Positions 20,218 to 31,229 of a stretch of 64,000 nt of DNA are shown piece after piece. Below the pieces are notes generated by a model, which saw nothing but the letters and a program-made list of their open reading frames with translations, was not told the DNA's origin and searched no databases. Position 1 is the first letter of the stretch. Every line of letters starts with the position of its first letter. The stretch is taken from the NCBI RefSeq assembly GCF_016907455.1, contig NZ_JAFBCB010000001.1:2046001-2110000 (forward strand). Direction: 5' to 3'. This DNA comes from Brachybacterium muris (GTDB lineage: Bacteria; Actinomycetota; Actinomycetes; Actinomycetales; Dermabacteraceae). Made by a program: the position numbers and the translations under genes.

Positions 20218-21270
20218 TCAGCGGGGCAGGGGCAGCTGGGCGCCGTGCAGCACGGCAGAGGGGTCCGCCGCGATCCCGAGGCCGCTGGCATCGGCGCCGG
20301 AGCGGACCAGGAGGTCGCCGACGGCGGCGATCATCGCACCGTTGTCGGTGCACAGGCGCGGTGGCGGGATGCGCAGCTCGATGCCCTCGCGCTCGCAGCG
20401 CTCGGCGGCCACCGCACGCAGGCGGGCATTGGCGGCCACGCCGCCCACGATCACCAGGGTGTCCAGTCCGCGGTCCTTGACGGCTTTCACGGACTTCGCG
20501 ACCAGGACGTCCACCACGGCCTGCTCGAAGGAGGCGGCAATGTCGGCCACCGGCACCGGGTCGCCGGCGCGCTCGATGGTCTCCACCGTGCGGGCGACCG
20601 CCGTTTTCAGGCCGGAGAAGGAGAAGGTGTAGGCGGGGTCGCCGCTGCGCATCATCGCCCGGGGGAAGGCGAACGCCTTCGGGTCCCCATCCACAGCGGC
20701 CCGGGAGATCACCGGCCCACCCGGGTAGCCCAGCCCCAGCAAGCGGGCCACCTTGTCGAACGCTTCGCCTGCGGCGTCGTCGAGCGTGTCGCCCAGGTGC
20801 TCGATGGGGTCGCGCACCAGGTCACCGATCGCCAGGACGGAGGTGTGTCCACCGGAGACGATCAGCACGATGCTGCGCTCGGGAAGCGGGCCGTGCTCGA
20901 GGGTGTCGGCGGCCGCGTGGCCGGCAAGGTGGTGCACCCCGTACAGGGGGACGTCCAGTGCCCAGGCCACGGACTTCGCTGCGGCCAGGCCCACGTGCAC
21001 GGCGGTTGCCAGGCCCGGTCCGGAGGTGGCGGCCACATGGGTGATGTCGCCCAGCTCCACGCCGGCGTCCTTCAGGGCGATCTGCAGGGTGGGGACGGCC
21101 GCGTCGAGATGGGCCCGCGCAGCGATCTCGGGAACCACTCCCCCGAACTCGGCGTGCTGGGAGGCGCTGGAGGCGAGTCCCTGTCCCAGCAGGGTCCCCT
21201 CGGAGACGAGGCCGAAGCCGGTCTCGTCGCAGGAAGACTCGACGCCGAGGACGACGGGCGTGCGGGTCAC
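20218..21270 (-). CDS. tsaD: tRNA N6-adenosine threonylcarbamoyltransferase
   Basis: 350 residues. It transfers threonylcarbamoyl to A37 of ANN-reading tRNAs as the catalytic subunit of the TsaD complex. ASKHA fold: [11 protein letters not shown] at the N-terminus, metal-binding [23 protein letters not shown], and CTDNGAMIA with the metal aspartate. GTG start overlaps the upstream peptidase stop (GTGA), so the two are coupled. Its usual partners tsaB, rimI and tsaE are not seen here. Confidence 0.96.
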   Translation of the reverse strand: MTRTPVVLGVESSCDETGFGLVSEGTLLGQGLASSASQHAEFGGVVPEIAARAHLDAAVPTLQIALKDAGVELGDITHVAATSGPGLATAVHVGLAAAKSVAWALDVPLYGVHHLAGHAAADTLEHGPLPERSIVLIVSGGHTSVLAIGDLVRDPIEHLGDTLDDAAGEAFDKVARLLGLGYPGGPVISRAAVDGDPKAFAFPRAMMRSGDPAYTFSFSGLKTAVARTVETIERAGDPVPVADIAASFEQAVVDVLVAKSVKAVKDRGLDTLVIVGGVAANARLRAVAAERCEREGIELRIPPPRLCTDNGAMIAAVGDLLVRSGADASGLGIAADPSAVLHGAQLPLPR

Positions 21271-22151
21271 CGCAGCAGCGACATCGGGTTGGAGTAGTTC
21301 CCTGCCTCGTCCATCTTGGCGAAGTGGAGGTGGCAGCCGGTGGAGCGACCGGTGGAGCCGACGTAGCCGACGACCTCGCCGGCCTCGACGGTGGCGCCCA
21401 CGGAGGTGCCGTAGCTCTGCAGGTGGTAGTAGCCGGTCACGACGCCGTTGCCGTGGTCGACCTTGACCCGCTTGCCGGAGGCGCCGTTGTACTCCACCGC
21501 GATGACGGTGCCGGACTGCACGGAGTGCACCGGGGTGCCGCAACTGGCGCCGAAGTCCACACCGTCGTGCAACTTGCTGTAGCCCAGCACGGGGTGGGTG
21601 CGGTAGCCGTAGCTGGAGGTGATGGGGCCGCCCACGGGGCGCACGTAGCCACCGGAGTTCTGGGGCAGGGGCTGGCCGGACTCGTCGATCGCGGCGGGCT
21701 CGGGCTCCGGCTCCGGCACCGAGACCTTGATCCCGGTGGTGGCGGCGGACTCGGCCACGTCGGACTCGTCCTCGACCGGTGCGGCGGGCTCGCCCTTGGG
21801 GGCCTCTGCGCCCGCAGGTGAGGTGCGCTCCTGATCGCGGCTGGCGGCGTCACCCTCGGCGCGCACCTCGGTGACCTCCGACGCGGGCAGCGGGGCCTCG
21901 GCGACAGGGAGGGCCACGGGCTCGACGGGGGCCTCGGCGACGGGTGCCGGGGCGGGCTGCGGTGCGGTGGCGGCGTCCTCGACGTCGGCGGCCATGGCGG
22001 CCAGCGGCGCGGCGATGGTGGCGGTGGCGAGAGCGCCGAGCACCCCGGCCTTCACGACACCCGTGCGGACGGCGGAATCACGGTGGGTACCGGCACCCGA
22101 GCGGGCACTCATGAGGGCACGGCCGTCAGCGCGATGGTTCGCCACTGTCAT
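21267..22151 (-). CDS. M23-family (LytM) peptidoglycan endopeptidase, secreted
   Basis: 294 residues. Residues ~32-55 are a hydrophobic Ala-rich signal segment ending AAMAA. Residues ~57-170 are a Pro/Ala/Glu-rich linker. The C-terminal ~125 residues are an M23 domain: [19 protein letters not shown] gives the first zinc His and Asp, and CHLHF the HxH pair. The fold should cut peptide cross-links in peptidoglycan. Coupled to tsaD by GTGA. The 289-bp upstream region, shared with a divergent response regulator, was checked for a c-di-AMP riboswitch, common before such genes; none was recognised. Confidence 0.92.
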   Translation of the reverse strand: MTVANHRADGRALMSARSGAGTHRDSAVRTGVVKAGVLGALATATIAAPLAAMAADVEDAATAPQPAPAPVAEAPVEPVALPVAEAPLPASEVTEVRAEGDAASRDQERTSPAGAEAPKGEPAAPVEDESDVAESAATTGIKVSVPEPEPEPAAIDESGQPLPQNSGGYVRPVGGPITSSYGYRTHPVLGYSKLHDGVDFGASCGTPVHSVQSGTVIAVEYNGASGKRVKVDHGNGVVTGYYHLQSYGTSVGATVEAGEVVGYVGSTGRSTGCHLHFAKMDEAGNYSNPMSLLR

Positions 22152-22440
22152 TTACCTGCTTCCGAATCGACGATCTTGTCCTGCCTGTCCGTGCGCGACG
22201 CCGGACATGGGAAGGACGCGTCGCCGAACAACCTCGACCAGGCTACGTCCGGGTAGCGAGGACGTCCGAGCAGGTCAACCGTCCCATTGCCAAACCTTTG
22301 CCCACAGGGCGGCGAGTGGGAGAAGTCTTGACGCAGCCCCTGGTCGACTTGGCAGGAGCCCGGTCCAAGCACGCTTCGCATGGGGGCGCCGGTCACATCG
22401 GAGGGCACCTGGACAGGATCCCGGTCGCTACAGTGGCGCC

Positions 22441-23213
<773 letters not shown>

Positions 23214-23217
<4 letters not shown>

Positions 23218-24338
23218 GCCCGCGCCGCGTGCCCGAAAGGCTCGATGTGCGCCCCCTGGACAGCTTCCGCTCGTTCAAGGTGAAGCTCGGGGTACTGGTG
23301 GTCGCCGTGGTGAGCGTCTCCACGCTTCTGACCTGGGTGGGGCTGCGCGCCGGCCTCGAGCCGATCCTGGCGATCCCGCTGGTGGTGCTAATCGCGCTGG
23401 TGTTCACCCAGCTCCTCGCCCGAGGGATGACCTCGCCGCTGCGTGAGATGACCGGCGCCGCGCGAGCGATGGCCCGCGGGGATTACACCCAGCGGATCCG
23501 CACCACCAGCCGTGACGAGGTGGGCCAGCTCGCCGACGCCTTCTCCACGATGGCCTCGGAGCTCGAGCAGACCGACCGGATGCGCAAGGACCTCGTGGCC
23601 AACGTGTCCCACGAGCTGCGCACACCGGTGGCCGGGCTGAGGGCACAGCTGGAGAACATCGTCGACGGTGTCACCGAGCCCGACCCGGCGGCGCTGTCGG
23701 TGGCCCTGGCGGAGACGGAGCGCCTCTCCCAGCTGGTGGATCATCTGCTGGACCTGTCCCGGATCGATGCAGGCGCCATCGAGCTGGACCTCGAGGAGAT
23801 CGAGCTGACGCCCTTCCTCCACGAGGTGGTGGACGGCGCGGCCCTGGCACCGGGAGCACGAGGGGTGCGATGGGTGATCGACGTGGAGCCTCCGGGTCTG
23901 ACCACGCGGGCCGATGCAGCGAGGCTGCACCAGACGATCGCGAACCTCCTGGACAACGCCACCCGCCACTCCCCTCCCGGCGGACGGGTCCACGTCAGTG
24001 CTGCCCGTACCGCAACGGACGACGGAGTGCGGATCGATGTGCACGACGAAGGGCCGGGCATCGCCCGGGAGGACCGCGACCTGGTGTTCGAGCGGTTCCA
24101 GCGCGGCGGAGGGTCGGACACGTCCGGTGGGACGGGCCTGGGACTCGCGATCGCCCGCTGGGCCGTGGGCCTGCACGGGGGGCGCATCGAAGTGATCGAC
24201 GATCCCCGTGACGAACTCGCCCTGGAGGGGCGATCCTCACTGATCCGGGTCACCCTCCCTGATGCGGGGCCCCGCCCGGGGACCCGGACGGGTGCCCTGG
24301 ACGTGGTCCGCACGGACCGCTCCGACCTGGGATACTGA
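23214..24338 (+). CDS. Sensor histidine kinase
   Basis: 374 residues. Two adjacent membrane segments (~26-46 and ~51-72) leave almost no extracellular loop, so it lacks a classical sensor domain and may sense the membrane or use a partner. HAMP (~73-125) is followed by the dimerisation/phosphorylation helix with His ~131 in NVSHELRTP, then HATPase: LLDNATRHS (N box), DEGPGI (G1), GTGLGLAIA (G2). Partner of the regulator with which it overlaps. Confidence 0.95.
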
Positions 24339-24474
24339 CAGGGCGACACGACAGGTCCCTCCCGCTGGACGGGAGGACGGTCGGCGCAGCGGCGCCTGGC
24401 CCCCAGCGGGCACATGCTCCGTTACGCTGGTCGCATCCACATCACTCGACCGTGAGAAGGCTGGCGATCTCAGA

Positions 24475-27400
24475 GTGTCACAGCAGACACAGAGCCCGGA
24501 GACCCCGGAGTTCGGTCCCAATCAGTGGCTCGTGGACGCGCTCCGCGAGCAGTGGCAGCAGGATCCCGCGAGCGTCGATCGGAGTTGGGCGGAGTTCTTC
24601 GCCTCGCATCCCGGCGGCTCGGGTTCCTCCACCGCCCAGCAGACCTCCGACTCCGAAGCGGACCCCGAGCCCGAACGGGCGCCCGAGCCTGACCGCGACG
24701 ACGCCGAGAGCGCCGCGAGCACTCGTGCACCCGACGAGTCCCCCGCCTCCGAGCAGAGCCTCGACGCGCCCCCTGCCCCTTCATCGACTCCCGCGAAGGA
24801 ATCCTCCCCCGTGAACGACGCCTCGAAGGCCGACGCGAAGACGCCCGAGCCGAAGCAGACCGAGAAGGCCGAGAAGGCTGAGAAGACCGACACCGCTGAG
24901 ACGAGTCAGAAGACAGGCTCGTCGGACGGCCCCACGATCTCCAGCACCTCGGACCGGCCCGCCAAGATCCCCACCACCACCTCGCAGATCCCCGCGGTGG
25001 AGCTGAGTGAGCCCGAGCAGGTCAAGCTGCGCGGTCCGGCCGCCGCCGTGGTGCGGAACATGGACGAGTCCCTCACCGTCCCCACCGCCACGTCCGTGCG
25101 CGATGTGCCGGTCAAGCTGCTGTTCGACAACCGGATCGTCATCAACAACCACCTCAAGCGCAATCGGCAGGGGAAGGTCTCCTTCACCCACCTGATCGGC
25201 TGGGCGATGATCGAGGCGATCACCGAGATCCAGGACATGAACAACGGCTTCGACGTCGATGAGAAGGGCAAGCCCCTCCTGCTGAAGCGCGAGGACATCA
25301 ACTTCGGTCTCGCGATCGACATGCCCCGCCCCGACGGCTCGCGCGGACTGGTGGTCCCCAACATCAAGGCCGCGCAGCGCTTCGACTTCCTGGGCTTCTG
25401 GCGCGCCTACGAGGAGGTCGTGAAGAAGGCCCGTGCGGGCAAGCTCACGATGGACGACTTCACCGGCACCACCGTGTCGCTGACCAACCCCGGTGGCATC
25501 GGCACCGTGCACTCGATCCCCCGCCTGATGAAGGGGCAGGGCGTGATCGTGGGCGTGGGCGCGATGGACTACCCCGCACAGTTCCAGGGCTCCAGCGCCG
25601 CCACCCTCGCGAACCTCGCCGTGTCCAAGGTGATGACGCTGACCTCCACCTACGACCATCGCATCATCCAGGGAGCCGCCTCCGGCGAGTTCCTGAAGAA
25701 GATGGCCGACAAGCTGCTGGGCAAGGACGCCTTCTACGACCGGGTGTTCGCGGCGCTGCGCATCCCCTACCAGCCCATCCGCTGGGTCGAGGACAACCCC
25801 TTCCGCTACTCGAAGTCCGAGCGCCTGGCACCGGTGATGGACCTGATCCACTCCTACCGGGTGCGCGGCCACCTGATGGCCGATACGGACCCGCTGCAGT
25901 ACCGGGTCCGTCACCACCCGGATCTGGACGTGGAGACCTACGGCCTGACGCTGTGGGACCTGGACCGCACCTTCCCCACCCGGGGCCTGGGCGGCAAGGA
26001 CGAGATGACCCTGCGCGAGATCCTCGCGGTGCTGCGCGATGCGTACTGCCGCTCGATCGGCGTGGAGTACATGCACATCACCGATCCCGAGGAGCGCAAC
26101 TGGCTCCAGCGGGAGATCGAGACGCCGCGCCGCCCCTTCGAGAAGGAGGAGCACACCCACATCATGGACCGGCTCAACGCCGCCGAGGCGTTCGAGACGT
26201 TCCTGCAGACCAAGTTCGTGGGCCAGAAGCGATTCTCGCTCGAGGGCGGCGAATCCGTCATCCCCATGCTGGACTCGATCCTGCACGACTCCGCCCACGA
26301 CCAGGTGGAAGAGGTCTGCATCGGGATGGCCCACCGCGGCCGCCTCAACGTGCTCTCCAACCTCGCCGGCAAGAGCTACTCCCAGATCTTCCAGGAGTTC
26401 GAGGGCAACGTGGGCCAGAACCTCGGTTCCGGCGACGTCAAGTACCACCTGGGCACCGAGGGCACCTTCACCGCGCGCGACGGCGCCGAGACCAAGGTGT
26501 ACCTGGCGGCGAACCCCTCCCACCTGGAGGCCGTGAACCCGGTGCTCGAGGGCATCGTGCGCGCCAAGCAGGACAAGCTCGAGCGCGGCAACGACTTCCC
26601 GGTGCTGCCGATCCTGATCCACGGCGACGCGGCCTTCGCCGGGCAGGGCGTGGTCACCGAGACCCTGAACCTCTCGGAGCTGCGCGGCTACCGCACCGGC
26701 GGCACCATCCACGTGGTCATCAACAACCAGATCGGCTTCACCACCCTGCCGGACTCCTCGCGCTCGTCCTTCTACTCCACGGACGTAGCGAAGTCCACGC
26801 AGCTGCCGATCTTCCACGTCAACGGTGACGACCCGGAGGCCTGCGTGCGGGTCGCGGAGATCGCCTTCCGCTACCGTCAGAAGTTCCACCGCGACGTCGT
26901 CATCGACATGGTCTGCTACCGCCGCCGCGGTCACAACGAGGGGGACGACCCCTCGATGACCCAGCCCCAGATGTACGCGCTGATCAAGAACCAGCCCTCG
27001 GTGCGAAAGCTGTACACCGAGGCGCTGATCGAACGCGGCGACCTCACCGAGGACGAGACCCAGGGCGTGATGCGCAACTTCCAGGAGCACCTGGACCAGG
27101 CGTTCGCCTCGACGCGTCCCGCCAAGGGGGAGGACTCCCAGGACGAGGTGCAGGGCCTGGACCTGCCCGACTCGCAGAAGCAGGAGCAGGCCGGGGCCGC
27201 AAGCGACGAGGACAGCGTGAGCACCGCGATCGACGCCTCGGTGCTGGAACGGATCGGCGAGGCCCACACCTCCTACCCCGAGTCCTTCACCGTGCACCCG
27301 AAGCTGGCTCCCCTGGCCGCCAAGCGTCAGCAGATGTCCGCCGAGGGCGACATCGACTGGGCGTACGGCGAGCTGCTGGCCTTCGGCTCGCTGCTGATGG

Positions 27401-28368
27401 AGGGGCGCCGCGTGCGCCTGGCCGGTCAGGACTCGCGGCGCGGCACCTTCGTGCAGCGCCACAGCGTCTTCATCGACCACGAGAACGGTGACACCTGGAC
27501 CCCGCTGCTGCACCTCGGGGACGACCAGGCACGGTTCAACGTGTACGACTCCTCGCTGTCGGAGTTCGCTGCCCTGGGCTTCGAGTACGGCTACTCCGTG
27601 GAGAGCCCGGACTCGCTGGTGCTGTGGGAGGCGCAGTTCGGCGACTTCGTCAACGGCGCGCAGACCATCATCGACGAGTTCATCTCGGCCTCCGAGCAGA
27701 AGTGGGGTCAGAACTCCGGCGTGGTGCTGCTGCTCCCCCACGGTTACGAGGGCCAGGGCCCGGACCACTCCTCCGCCCGCATCGAGCGCTTCCTGCAGCT
27801 GTGCGCCGAGGACAACATGCGGGTGGCGATGCCGTCCACGCCGGCCAGCTACTTCCACCTGCTGCGCCGTCAGGCCAAGGCCAGCCCCCGCAAGCCGCTG
27901 ATCGTGTTCACGCCGAAGTCGATGCTGCGCAACAAGGCCGCCACCAGCCAGGTGGAGGACTTCACCTCCGGCACCTTCGAGCCGGTGCTGCCGGACACCA
28001 CGGTGGATCCGGCGAAGGTGACGCGGGTCCTGCTCACCTCCGGGAAGGTCTACTGGGACCTGGTGGCCAAGCGCACCAAGGAGGAGTTGGAGGACACGGC
28101 GATCGTGCGGGTCGAGCAGCTGTACCCGCTGCCTGTCGACCAGTTGGTCGCCGCCCTGGACGCCTACCCAGAGGCCGAGCTCACCTGGGTGCAGGAGGAG
28201 CCGCGCAACCAGGGTGCCTGGTTCTACATGGCGATGAACTTCGCCGTGACCGTGGGGCGCACCCTGCGGGTGGTGGCCCGTCCGGCTTCGGCCTCGCCCG
28301 CCACCGGTTCCTCCACCGCCCACAAGGCGGAGCAGGAGGACCTGCTGCGCCGTGCCTTCGAACGCTGA
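24475..28368 (+). CDS. kgd: Multifunctional 2-oxoglutarate decarboxylase/dehydrogenase (E1-E2 fusion)
   Basis: 1297 residues, the actinobacterial fusion that replaces separate OGDH E1 and E2. An N-terminal helix (NQWLVDALREQWQQDP) precedes a charged Ser/Pro/Glu-rich linker (~50-210). Next is an acyltransferase core with DHRIIQGAASGEF at ~394. The ThDP-dependent E1 part includes GMAHRGRLNVL (~617), GDAAFAGQGV (~717), VINNQIGFTT and RRGHNEGDDP. No lipoyl domain, as in mycobacterial Kgd. It oxidises 2-oxoglutarate in the TCA cycle, partnering lipoylated E2 of pyruvate dehydrogenase. Regulation by an FHA protein (GarA/OdhI) is known in relatives. GTG start; monocistronic. Confidence 0.96.
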   Translation: MSQQTQSPETPEFGPNQWLVDALREQWQQDPASVDRSWAEFFASHPGGSGSSTAQQTSDSEADPEPERAPEPDRDDAESAASTRAPDESPASEQSLDAPPAPSSTPAKESSPVNDASKADAKTPEPKQTEKAEKAEKTDTAETSQKTGSSDGPTISSTSDRPAKIPTTTSQIPAVELSEPEQVKLRGPAAAVVRNMDESLTVPTATSVRDVPVKLLFDNRIVINNHLKRNRQGKVSFTHLIGWAMIEAITEIQDMNNGFDVDEKGKPLLLKREDINFGLAIDMPRPDGSRGLVVPNIKAAQRFDFLGFWRAYEEVVKKARAGKLTMDDFTGTTVSLTNPGGIGTVHSIPRLMKGQGVIVGVGAMDYPAQFQGSSAATLANLAVSKVMTLTSTYDHRIIQGAASGEFLKKMADKLLGKDAFYDRVFAALRIPYQPIRWVEDNPFRYSKSERLAPVMDLIHSYRVRGHLMADTDPLQYRVRHHPDLDVETYGLTLWDLDRTFPTRGLGGKDEMTLREILAVLRDAYCRSIGVEYMHITDPEERNWLQREIETPRRPFEKEEHTHIMDRLNAAEAFETFLQTKFVGQKRFSLEGGESVIPMLDSILHDSAHDQVEEVCIGMAHRGRLNVLSNLAGKSYSQIFQEFEGNVGQNLGSGDVKYHLGTEGTFTARDGAETKVYLAANPSHLEAVNPVLEGIVRAKQDKLERGNDFPVLPILIHGDAAFAGQGVVTETLNLSELRGYRTGGTIHVVINNQIGFTTLPDSSRSSFYSTDVAKSTQLPIFHVNGDDPEACVRVAEIAFRYRQKFHRDVVIDMVCYRRRGHNEGDDPSMTQPQMYALIKNQPSVRKLYTEALIERGDLTEDETQGVMRNFQEHLDQAFASTRPAKGEDSQDEVQGLDLPDSQKQEQAGAASDEDSVSTAIDASVLERIGEAHTSYPESFTVHPKLAPLAAKRQQMSAEGDIDWAYGELLAFGSLLMEGRRVRLAGQDSRRGTFVQRHSVFIDHENGDTWTPLLHLGDDQARFNVYDSSLSEFAALGFEYGYSVESPDSLVLWEAQFGDFVNGAQTIIDEFISASEQKWGQNSGVVLLLPHGYEGQGPDHSSARIERFLQLCAEDNMRVAMPSTPASYFHLLRRQAKASPRKPLIVFTPKSMLRNKAATSQVEDFTSGTFEPVLPDTTVDPAKVTRVLLTSGKVYWDLVAKRTKEELEDTAIVRVEQLYPLPVDQLVAALDAYPEAELTWVQEEPRNQGAWFYMAMNFAVTVGRTLRVVARPASASPATGSSTAHKAEQEDLLRRAFER

Positions 28369-28418
28369 GCGGCCTCGTCGCTACAGTGGAGCCTTCGTCC
28401 CCGTCCCAGGAGGTACCG

Positions 28419-29063
28419 GTGCCCTCGCCATCCACCCCGTCCGATGCCCACCAGGACCCCCGTATCCGCATCATCGCCCTGGGCGACGAACTGCTGGCCG
28501 GGGTGGGTGATGCGCGCGCCCTGGGCTGGCTGGGACGCGCTGTGGCCAACGAGCAGGGTGCCACCAGCCGCATCGACCTGTTCACCTCGGCACTGCCGCA
28601 GGAGACCTCCGCGGAGCTCGCCGAGCGGTGGGACGCGGAGGTCGCTCGTCGCACCGATGAGCGGGGACGCGCCGATGGCAGTATCGACCATCGTGTGGTG
28701 CTGGGGATGGGCCGGGCGGACGTCACCTCCGGCATCTCCCTGGCGCGCTCGCGCCTGAACCTGGCCAAGGTGCTGGACGGCCTGGAGCGGCAGCGGATGT
28801 CCGCTTTCGTGGTGGGACCCCCGCCCAGCCGCGATGCCGGCCTGACCGCCGCCGTGCGGGACCTGTCCGGCGCCTACGAGGACGTCTGCTCACGGCGCCG
28901 CATCCCCTACGTGGACACGGTCCAGGCGCTGGACGGCCACGAGCAGTGGACCGGCGACATGGCGCGTTCCCAGGGCGATCATCCCGGTCAGACGGGCTAC
29001 GGCCTGATGGCCTGGCTGGTGCTCCACGGGGGCTTCGGGAGCTGGCTGGGCACCTCCGCGTGA
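28419..29063 (+). CDS. SGNH/GDSL-type hydrolase, cytosolic
   Basis: 214 residues. The N-terminal block IRIIALGDELLAGVGDARALG has the GDS-like motif with Glu in place of Ser: GDELL, not GDSLL. The C-terminal DHPGQTGY supplies the Asp-x-x-His pair. Family members are esterases or acyl hydrolases; the missing nucleophilic Ser makes activity uncertain. GTG start at 28419 has a strong AGGAGG site five bases upstream. No signal peptide. Follows kgd by about 50 bases. Confidence 0.75.
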   Translation: MPSPSTPSDAHQDPRIRIIALGDELLAGVGDARALGWLGRAVANEQGATSRIDLFTSALPQETSAELAERWDAEVARRTDERGRADGSIDHRVVLGMGRADVTSGISLARSRLNLAKVLDGLERQRMSAFVVGPPPSRDAGLTAAVRDLSGAYEDVCSRRRIPYVDTVQALDGHEQWTGDMARSQGDHPGQTGYGLMAWLVLHGGFGSWLGTSA

Positions 29064-29169
29064 TCCATCCGACTCACTCCGGCGCGGCACCCGCCGGCTG
29101 AGCACGACAACCGGACCCCGGGCTATGGCACAATTGCGGGGTTGACCGGCCCGAAGGAAGGAGAGCGCG

Positions 29170-29244
29170 ATGAGCAAGCGCGGACGCAAGCGCAAGTCCC
29201 GCCGCAAGAACGGCGCCAATCACGGCAAGCGCCCCAACTGCTGA
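29170..29244 (+). CDS. Ribosomal protein bL37-like mini-protein (24 aa)
   Basis: Starts MSKRGRKRK, ends NHGKRPNC, with 13 Arg/Lys in 24 residues. This matches the tiny bL37 protein found in the 50S subunit of mycobacteria, also 24 residues with KRGRK at the start and ANHGKRPN at the end. A strong AAGGAAGGAG site lies upstream and a perfect terminator lies 26 bases downstream, so it is a real stand-alone gene. Too short for routine gene calling. Confidence 0.85.
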   Translation: MSKRGRKRKSRRKNGANHGKRPNC

Positions 29245-29269
29245 TGCAGCTGATCACCTCGGTGATTAC

Positions 29270-29301
29270 GAAGGCCTCTCCCCGCTCGGGGAGAGGCCTT
29301 C
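29270..29301 (+). terminator. Terminator of bL37 gene
   Basis: GAAGGCCTCTCCCC and its complement form a perfect 14-bp stem with a GCTC loop. It ends the plus-strand unit and could also serve the convergent rsrA transcript. Confidence 0.85.
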
Positions 29302-29367
29302 TGCATGTCCGGCCGGTGATCGGGCGCGATGGCAGCACCGGCGGCCCCGTCGGCCCTGACATCGGCG

Positions 29368-29697
29368 TCAGGTGCGCGGCTGCCTGACGGTCGAGCTGGT
29401 GGTGGAGATGTGCACGCTGGAGGAGCCGTCGGCCGCGGCGCGGGAGACGGTCACGCTGCGGTACTGGACGGTGATCCGCTCGCGCAGCGAGCTGGGGGCG
29501 CGGTCCGCGCAGCTGCGGCGCACCAGGTCCTTGACCCGGCGCAGCCGTTCGAGCTCCTCGGCGCATTCGGGGCACCCCTGAGCGTGGCTTAGCATGCGCT
29601 CGACGATGTCGATGGGCAGCTCGCCGTCGAGGGCTTCCTCCAGTCCGAAGCGGGGGTCCCGTTCGGTCGGCATGCGGTCGATCGGTTCGCGGTTCAT
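29368..29697 (-). CDS. rsrA: Anti-sigma factor, RsrA/mycothiol-system type
   Basis: 109 residues. HAQGCPEC gives the H-x3-C-x2-C zinc motif (His38, Cys42, Cys45) and RRSC another Cys at 63. The family binds SigR and releases it on disulfide stress. It overlaps the sigma gene by ATGA. Departures from S. coelicolor RsrA: no Cys in the first ~12 residues (partner in the trigger disulfide) and one Cys instead of the CC pair. The C-terminal ~35 residues are Ser/Thr-rich and look disordered. Redox behaviour may therefore differ. Confidence 0.9.
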   Translation of the reverse strand: MNREPIDRMPTERDPRFGLEEALDGELPIDIVERMLSHAQGCPECAEELERLRRVKDLVRRSCADRAPSSLRERITVQYRSVTVSRAAADGSSSVHISTTSSTVRQPRT

Positions 29698-30422
29698 CGC
29701 TCCTCCTCCGACTGCTCGGCGCTGTCGTCGCTCTCGCGCAGGTAGCCGCTGCGACGGGCGTAGTCGGACAGTAGCTCCCGCAGCTGGCGGCGCCCGCGGT
29801 GCAGTCGCGACATCACCGTCCCGATCGGGGTGTCCATGATCTCGGCGATCTCCTTGTAGGCGAAGCCCTCGACGTCCGCGAGGTAGACCGCCATGCGGTA
29901 GTCCTCGCGCAGCTCGGCCAGGGCGTCATTCACCGCGGAGTCCGGCAGGTGGTCCAGTGCCTCGGTCTCGGCCGAGCGCAGGCCCTTGCTGGTGTGGGAC
30001 TCCACCTCGGCCAGCTGCCAGTCCTCGACCGTGTCGGTCCAGGACTCCTTGGGGCGGCGCTGCTTCTGCCGGTAGGTGGAGATGTAGGTGTTTGTCATGA
30101 TGCGGTACAGCCAGGCGCGCATGTTGGTGCCCGGGGTGAACCGGTCCCGAGCGCGGAAGGCCTTCATGAAGGTCTCCTGCACCAGGTCCTCGGCATCGGC
30201 CGGGTTGCGGGTCATCCGCAGGGCACCGCCGTAGAGGGAGTCGAGGTGGGACAGCGCCTCGGTCTCGAAGTCGAAGTCGGTGTCCCCCGCTGTCGCATCG
30301 TCCGGTACCGGGGCGGCCTGGCCGCCGGGCAGCTCGGTGGGCTCGGTCTGTGTCATCGGTACCCAACTTACGCCAGGAACCTCGGGCGCGCGCCCGGGCG
30401 CGTCCAGGACTGCGAGGCTCAT
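29694..30422 (-). CDS. sigR: ECF sigma factor, SigR/SigH type
   Basis: 242 residues. Region 2 spans ~75-145 ([35 protein letters not shown]) and region 4 ~180-230 ([20 protein letters not shown], then [17 protein letters not shown]). It directs the thiol-oxidative stress regulon in actinobacteria. ATG 30422 is preferred for its GAGAGGGGG site; ATG 30356 gives a 220-aa form with a weak site. Two such isoforms are known for S. coelicolor SigR, so both may be used. A self-type promoter lies upstream and rsrA overlaps downstream. Confidence 0.93.
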   Translation of the reverse strand: MSLAVLDAPGRAPEVPGVSWVPMTQTEPTELPGGQAAPVPDDATAGDTDFDFETEALSHLDSLYGGALRMTRNPADAEDLVQETFMKAFRARDRFTPGTNMRAWLYRIMTNTYISTYRQKQRRPKESWTDTVEDWQLAEVESHTSKGLRSAETEALDHLPDSAVNDALAELREDYRMAVYLADVEGFAYKEIAEIMDTPIGTVMSRLHRGRRQLRELLSDYARRSGYLRESDDSAEQSEEER

Positions 30423-30479
30423 CCGGCCCCCTCTCCACGTTCTGGGTCCTCGGGCCGGTCTCGGCCCGTCGAAGGTCTG

Positions 30480-30506
30480 AACGCCGCGGCGGCGGCCGAT
30501 GTTCCC
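30480..30506 (-). promoter_or_regulatory. SigR-type autoregulatory promoter
   Basis: On the minus strand GGGAAC (30501-30506) is followed by 18 bases and GTT (30480-30482), matching the SigR/SigH consensus GGAAT/C-N18-GTT. It is placed ~58 bases before the longer sigR start, as expected for positive autoregulation. Confidence 0.7.
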
Positions 30507-30658
30507 GTCCCGGCTGCGGTCGTTCCCGGCCCTGCACCGGTCCCGCACCTGATGGTGGTGCCAGTCACGGTAGGCTGATCCGCGTGCCGAGGTATCCCGG
30601 GTCGGCCAGAACACCCGGCCTCGGCTCTCCAGACAATCGTCGAGAACGTGAGGACACC

Positions 30659-31225
30659 ATGTCTCTGGTCCGCCGCATCGCCCGCCCCCTGCTCGCTGCC
30701 CCCTTCATCCTCGAAGGGATTCGCACGGCCTCCCAGCCGGAGCGCGAGATCGATGTCTACCCGCAGGCCTTCGAGGCCGTCGACTCCGCCCTGGCGAAGA
30801 CCTCCACCCCTGATTTCCTCGATGCCCGCACAATCATCCGCGTCTCCGGTGCCGTCGCCGCCGGCGCCGGCATCATGTACGCCTCCAACCGCTGCCCGCG
30901 CCTGGCGGCGGCCACCCTGCTGGTGACCACCTCGGTGGGCTGGGCCGGCCGCAAGCGCATCTGGGAGCTCTCCGGTGAGGAGCGCATGCAGGAGCTGCAG
31001 TCGATCCTCACCGACGCCGGTCTGCTCGGTGGCGTGCTGCTCGCCGTGGTCGACCACGACGGCCGTCCCTCCATGGGCTACCGCGTCGAGAAGTTCGTCG
31101 AGCGCAGCAAGAAGAACGCCGAGGCCAAGCAGCGCGAGCTGGAGAAGAAGGCCGACAAGCTGGGCAAGAAGGCCAAGAAGAGCGTGGACGCCACGCAGAA
31201 GAAGCTGGCCGCTCAGCGGGGCTGA
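30659..31225 (+). CDS. DoxX-family membrane protein
   Basis: 188 residues. N-terminal [15 protein letters not shown] and later hydrophobic segments ([43 protein letters not shown]) give about four membrane spans typical of DoxX/SURF4. The C-terminal ~45 residues are a Lys/Glu-rich helix. Some DoxX proteins act in thiol stress with mycothiol and superoxide enzymes, which fits the divergent sigR. Ends four bases before aroA. GAGG site before the ATG. Confidence 0.88.
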   Translation: MSLVRRIARPLLAAPFILEGIRTASQPEREIDVYPQAFEAVDSALAKTSTPDFLDARTIIRVSGAVAAGAGIMYASNRCPRLAAATLLVTTSVGWAGRKRIWELSGEERMQELQSILTDAGLLGGVLLAVVDHDGRPSMGYRVEKFVERSKKNAEAKQRELEKKADKLGKKAKKSVDATQKKLAAQRG

Positions 31226-31229
31226 GCGC

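Noticed and set aside
22152..22440. Possible c-di-AMP (ydaO) riboswitch upstream of the M23 peptidase
   Set aside because: The position is typical, but the conserved blocks of that riboswitch were not found.
24781..28323. 1180-codon open frame antisense to kgd
   Set aside because: It mirrors kgd on the other strand, is His/Gly/Val-rich with no domain, and arises from strong GC bias at third codon positions.
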